Position numbers and translations under genes: made by a program. Below are positions 60,440 to 64,000 of a stretch of 64,000 nucleotides of DNA, piece by piece. How positions within the stretch are numbered: the stretch's first letter is position 1; the number at the start of each line of letters is the position of its first letter. Source of the stretch: Brachypterus glaber (Eukaryota; Arthropoda; Insecta; Coleoptera; Kateretidae); the NCBI GenBank assembly GCA_958510825.1, contig OY294044.1, forward strand, positions 81,886,895 to 81,950,894, given 5' to 3'. The notes beneath the pieces are model-generated. The model was given only the letters and a program-made list of their open reading frames with translations. It did no database searches and was not told the DNA's origin.

Positions 60440-61072
60440 CAATATAACTAGTGTTCGCAAAGTATCTTCACAAGTTCACTTGCAAATGTCCTTTTTATTG
60501 GTGTAGGGGCGTCTCCGAGTACGAGTATGCCGACATTCGCCAAATATTCGTACTCGGAGACGCTCCCACACCAATCGAAAGGACGCTTGCAAGTGTGAAG
60601 AAACTTGCGAAGATACTCGCGTGTAGTGTGGGACCGTCTTTAGAAAAAGCATATTATTCTACAAGCGAACATTTGAGTTATTTACTTTTATAACTTTCTT
60701 AATCGTTTTTATTTATTTTGTATTCGTACTCGGAGACGCTCCCACACCAATCGAAAGGACGCGTGCAAGTGTGAAGAAACTTGCGAAGATACTCGCGTGT
60801 AGTGTGGGACCGTCTTTAGAAAAAGCATATTATTCTACAAGCGAACATTTGAGTTATTTACTTTTATAACTTTCTTAATCGTTTTTATTTATTTTGTATT
60901 CGTACTCGGAGACGCTCCCACACCAATCGAAAGGACGCGTGCAAGTTTGAAGAAACTTGCGAAGATACTCGCGTGTAGTGTGGGACCGCCTTTAGAAAAG
61001 CATATTATTCTACAAGCGAACATTTGAGTTATTTACTTTTATAACTTTCTTAATCGTTTTTATTTATTTTGT
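60440..61072. repeat. 176-bp tandem array (3 units) attached to an inverted copy
   Basis: TATTCGTACTCGGAGACGCT recurs at 60545, 60721 and 60897, giving two exact steps of 176 bp, with units differing by only a few bases. An inverted partial unit lies just upstream (60447-60530), so the array arose from one arm of a foldback element. The open frame across it is not a gene. Confidence 0.88.
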
Positions 61073-61224
61073 ATTTGTTATAATTACGGTTCGCCCTTAT
61101 TTCCTTTTAGTTCGACTTTGAAAAACACTCAGCTTTCTGGTATAATTTCTTTACTTATAAATAATGTTAATATCGGTTTAAAACCAGTGTGTGAAAACTT
61201 TAGAGGAAATGAACGAATTGGTTG

Positions 61225-62065
61225 GTGATAGGCAGTAGCCGGCATATTTCCAGTTGTAGTCCAATCTTCAGGTCAGTAAAAGATCCTTTACCTGAAAATA
61301 ATTCAGGGAGTTTTGATTTTCGGTGTATTGGGTAGGGTTAATGAACGCAAATAAAAAAACAATTTTGCGACGTTGAACTCGATTTGGAACTGTTATTTTT
61401 TTAACGTTTTTTCACAAAAAACGGATTTTTAAAATATCTCTTAAACGTTACACTATACGTTTTTAGATTTTTCATTTTTTTTTTCGAAAAACCATAATTG
61501 TTCTTTATCATCGGTTAGGCATGCCCTTAGAACATTTTGGGTGAAAATTAAAAAAATCTATCGGGCACTTTCTTTTTAATTTACGTAAAATTAATTTTTT
61601 TTTAAATAATTCACACTTTTGTGTCCCATTATCTCGAGTAAACCAATTTTCGATTGAATCACCATTGTATTAAGCATAAAAAAAAACCTTCCTAACCAAG
61701 TTATAAAGAAAAATCTAAAACCCTACAGTGTAACGTTTAAGGCGGTTCCGTGAAGTTATGTCGTACAAAAAAATACATGACACAAAAAATGTTGGAGATT
61801 TGGTCCTCTTTATTTTCATATCAAACGTTTTTTGTCCTAGGATGCACCGATCTTGAGATATTTTAAAAAGTCCGTTTTTTGTGAAAAATACGTTAAAAAA
61901 ATGACAGTTCCAAATCGAGTTCAATGTTGCAAAATTGTTTATTTGCGGCCTTAAACCCTACCCAATAAACCAAAAATCTAAACTCCCTGAATTATTTCCA
62001 GGTAAAGCCTCTTTTATTAACTTGAAGACTGGACTATAACTAGAAATACACCGGGTACTGATGGT
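61225..62065. mobile_element. ~0.84-kb foldback element
   Basis: CCAGTTGTAGTCCAATCTTCAG at 61250 and CAGGGAGTTTTGATTTTCGG at 61302 are inverted at 61960-62045. Inner arms GACGTTGAACTCGATTTGGAAC also pair with 61910-61928. It is non-coding. Confidence 0.78.
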
Positions 62066-62627
62066 AGGGAGGGATGGAGAGAGCCTCAAACCAGTCTCAG
62101 GACTGATACCTGAATCGGTTAACCTGACGATAAGACTATGATGTTCTAAAAATAACAATTCTTAAAATTGATAAAAATTATTTTTAGAAAGGCTACTTCA
62201 TATCTACCACCTACGATTTTCTAAGAATTATTGCTTGCACTACATTGTTACATAATAAATAAATATTATTTTTATCAATGATTATTAAAATCGATCGTTG
62301 AACCTTAGAAAAACCCTCGTCACCAAATTTTAACTGCTATTAAATAATTTGATTATGCTGTATATCGAATTTGAGTAAAAAAAAAAACGGAAAAATCGTA
62401 AGCACGAAAAGGAAAACTGCGATAAACGTATTTTTTTTAGAAAAATTTACTTTTAGCTAATCTTCCCAAAAATTGAAAAAAAAAGGAAACGTCCTTTCAA
62501 AGTAATTTATTCAGAAAAAATTACCTTCACTAAAAGTCAATCATACTAAACTTGAAAACACAGCCCTTTGAAAACAAAAAAAATATAGGGGAGCGCTCAA
62601 GTCGTATCTCAATTTTTTTTTACTTAC

Positions 62628-63041
62628 TGGTGAACAAGAAACATTTAAACCAGAAGAATTTCTGTTAATTTTTCGTTCTCTGTTAATATTTTTCCTGATT
62701 CTGATTAAATCAGTCTTGGTTAAATTGATTTTATTCGAGATAATTTCCTTGAGCACAACTTTTGTGGGCTGATCACTAAAGCTGTCTTCCAGGGCCCGTT
62801 TTTTTGCACAATTAGACACGATCTGTCTGTCCAACAGTCGGTTCGCACCATGGTTGTGTTTTATGTTTGTGTTCACTATGGAAGTTAGATTTTCGCATAA
62901 AGTTACGCGGGAGGTACAGCCCTTTGAAGTGCACCTCCAACGGACGCCGTCACTCGTTACTTTTTCTTTGTAAAATTTTGAATTTTCGTACAGAATTAAT
63001 TCGTTGCCGCGTTCGCTTAAAATTTTCTGGAAATTCGACAT
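62628..63041 (-). CDS. FLYWCH zinc-finger protein, first coding exon
   Basis: ATG at 63041 opens 138 codons ending at TTCACCA|GTAAGT (phase 0). Residues 8-65 form a FLYWCH domain: GNELILYENSKFY, then WRC, a second Cys at KGC, and the HNH ligand pair, spaced as in the family (Mod(mdg4), FLYWCH1). A Lys/Arg/Asn-rich helical segment follows. FLYWCH domains occur in chromatin proteins and in MULE-type transposase-derived genes. No later exon was recognised between here and 60 kb, so it may be incomplete, have a distant second exon or be a domesticated transposon gene. Confidence 0.75.
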
Positions 63042-63502
63042 GTTAAACAGTTTAGGTTAAAATAGATACTACTTTTTTAAACGTAGCTTTAGTCTTATAA
63101 AGGGCTAACTGCACTACCTACAAGGGGGTAAATAACAATGTGCACATTGTTTGTGATCTAGGGAGAGTCTGAATAGCACTCAGCAGGTACAAAATGCAAA
63201 TTATTACCTCACCTCACCTTTGATTTACACGGTTTTATTTTAAGTTTTAATTTTTAAATATTCACCTACACAGTATAAAATACAAGCGCCTAATTGCAGC
63301 TCTGTGTAGAAGTTTGTTTCGGTTTTTTCTTGTTTGGTCTTTTTTTTGTAATGAGGGACCTTGGTTTACGTTAACGTTGGTTTGGCGTCTGTTTGGTGTT
63401 TTTTTTTTTGTAAAAAATTTTTTTTAATTTAAAATAACATATTGTAAAAGTAAGGACAGAAATTTTTAATTTTAAACAAAATTATAAAAATATTAATTTA
63501 TT

Positions 63503-63600
63503 ATTCCATCAATCTATTTTCTCAGCGTGCAGAGTTGACTCTTGGTACTGAAGAGGGCCAGCAGCCCGAAACTGTCAGTCTACCTATATTGTAAAAGGGT
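63503..63600. repeat. Dispersed repeat shared with 20805-20935
   Basis: CAGAGTTGACTCTTGG and GAGGGCCAGCAGCCC are the inverse of the sequence at 20805-20935, while the TTATTCCATCAATCTATTTT flank is in the same orientation. Confidence 0.6.
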
Positions 63601-64000
63601 CAACGCATGCGCGTGCGCAGTTTATCAAAACGCTGCTTAAAGAGCTGCACATAGGCGCTCCTTATAAAATGGCATAGTGGTAAAAAAAAATCACGAGTGG
63701 TAAGAAAACCGAGACTCGGTATTTAATACCTTCTTGCGGTGAGGGACTCATACATGAAAATTAATGTTTTTTATATTAACTTGACCCTTCTGAATACCAA
63801 ATCAATAACCATTCTTTGAAAAAAATTATAGTTACTTTCCCCAAGGAAGGTCTTGCGTTAGTAAAAATTTTTTACGTTTCTTGACGTTTTATATACAAAA
63901 AAGATGATGTCCGTAAAAAAAAATCTGTCGGTCGGCCTGTCTGTCTCTGTCTGTTCGCCTCTTTATCCGAAAAGATTATTTTGGTTAAAATCGTGATGGG

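Noticed and set aside
60451..60693. 80-codon plus-strand frame
   Set aside because: Lies across the inverted and tandem 176-bp repeat; no protein character.

Overview
The window is eukaryotic, intron-rich, AT-rich DNA from an insect. The coding exons resemble insect and vertebrate orthologues, the splice sites are GT-AG, and the space between exons is packed with inverted-repeat (foldback) DNA transposons and non-LTR retrotransposon tails. A beetle-like TE-rich genome is my guess; the order cannot be fixed from the sequence alone.

Layout. (1) 358-24177, minus strand: thirteen exons of TRAPPC11 (Drosophila gryzun, vertebrate foie gras). The start codon is at 24177, the first 991 codons are present, and the last ~100-140 residues lie beyond base 1. 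All twelve junctions keep phase. (2) 24.2-32.1 kb: an intergenic stretch with a possible plus-strand divergent first exon near 24.6 kb and several foldback elements and minisatellites. (3) 32169-54283, probably extending to 57.7 or 59.9 kb, minus strand: the Sarm1/Ect4 NAD-hydrolase gene (ARM, two SAM domains, TIR), with a variable 3' end. (4) 62628-63041, minus strand: the first coding exon of a FLYWCH zinc-finger protein.

Most unusual signal. The Sarm1 exon at 33001-33255 ends its frame at UGA followed by CUAG, the strongest known metazoan readthrough context. The frame then stays open for 14 codons to a perfect AG|GTGAGT donor, whose phase joins the last exon (32169-32655) in frame for another 161 residues. 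No GT upstream of the UGA in that exon has the phase needed. The long C-terminus is therefore reachable only by readthrough or by skipping the exon. A decayed copy of the last coding exon lies about 1 kb downstream (31201-31365).

Repeats. At least fifteen foldback/MITE-type elements are visible. Several have clean target-site duplications: CTAA, CATA and CTAA for three long elements ending CAC...GTG, TTA for one ending CACTGG, and TA for the CAGGGTG class. Other repeats are a three-unit 176-bp tandem array growing from one arm of an inverted repeat, ~100-bp and ~73-bp minisatellites, a tRNA-derived SINE-like insertion, a DUF4817-like ORF remnant, and reverse-transcriptase fragments in at least seven places. 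Most of them sit in introns of TRAPPC11 or Sarm1, some only tens of bases from exons.
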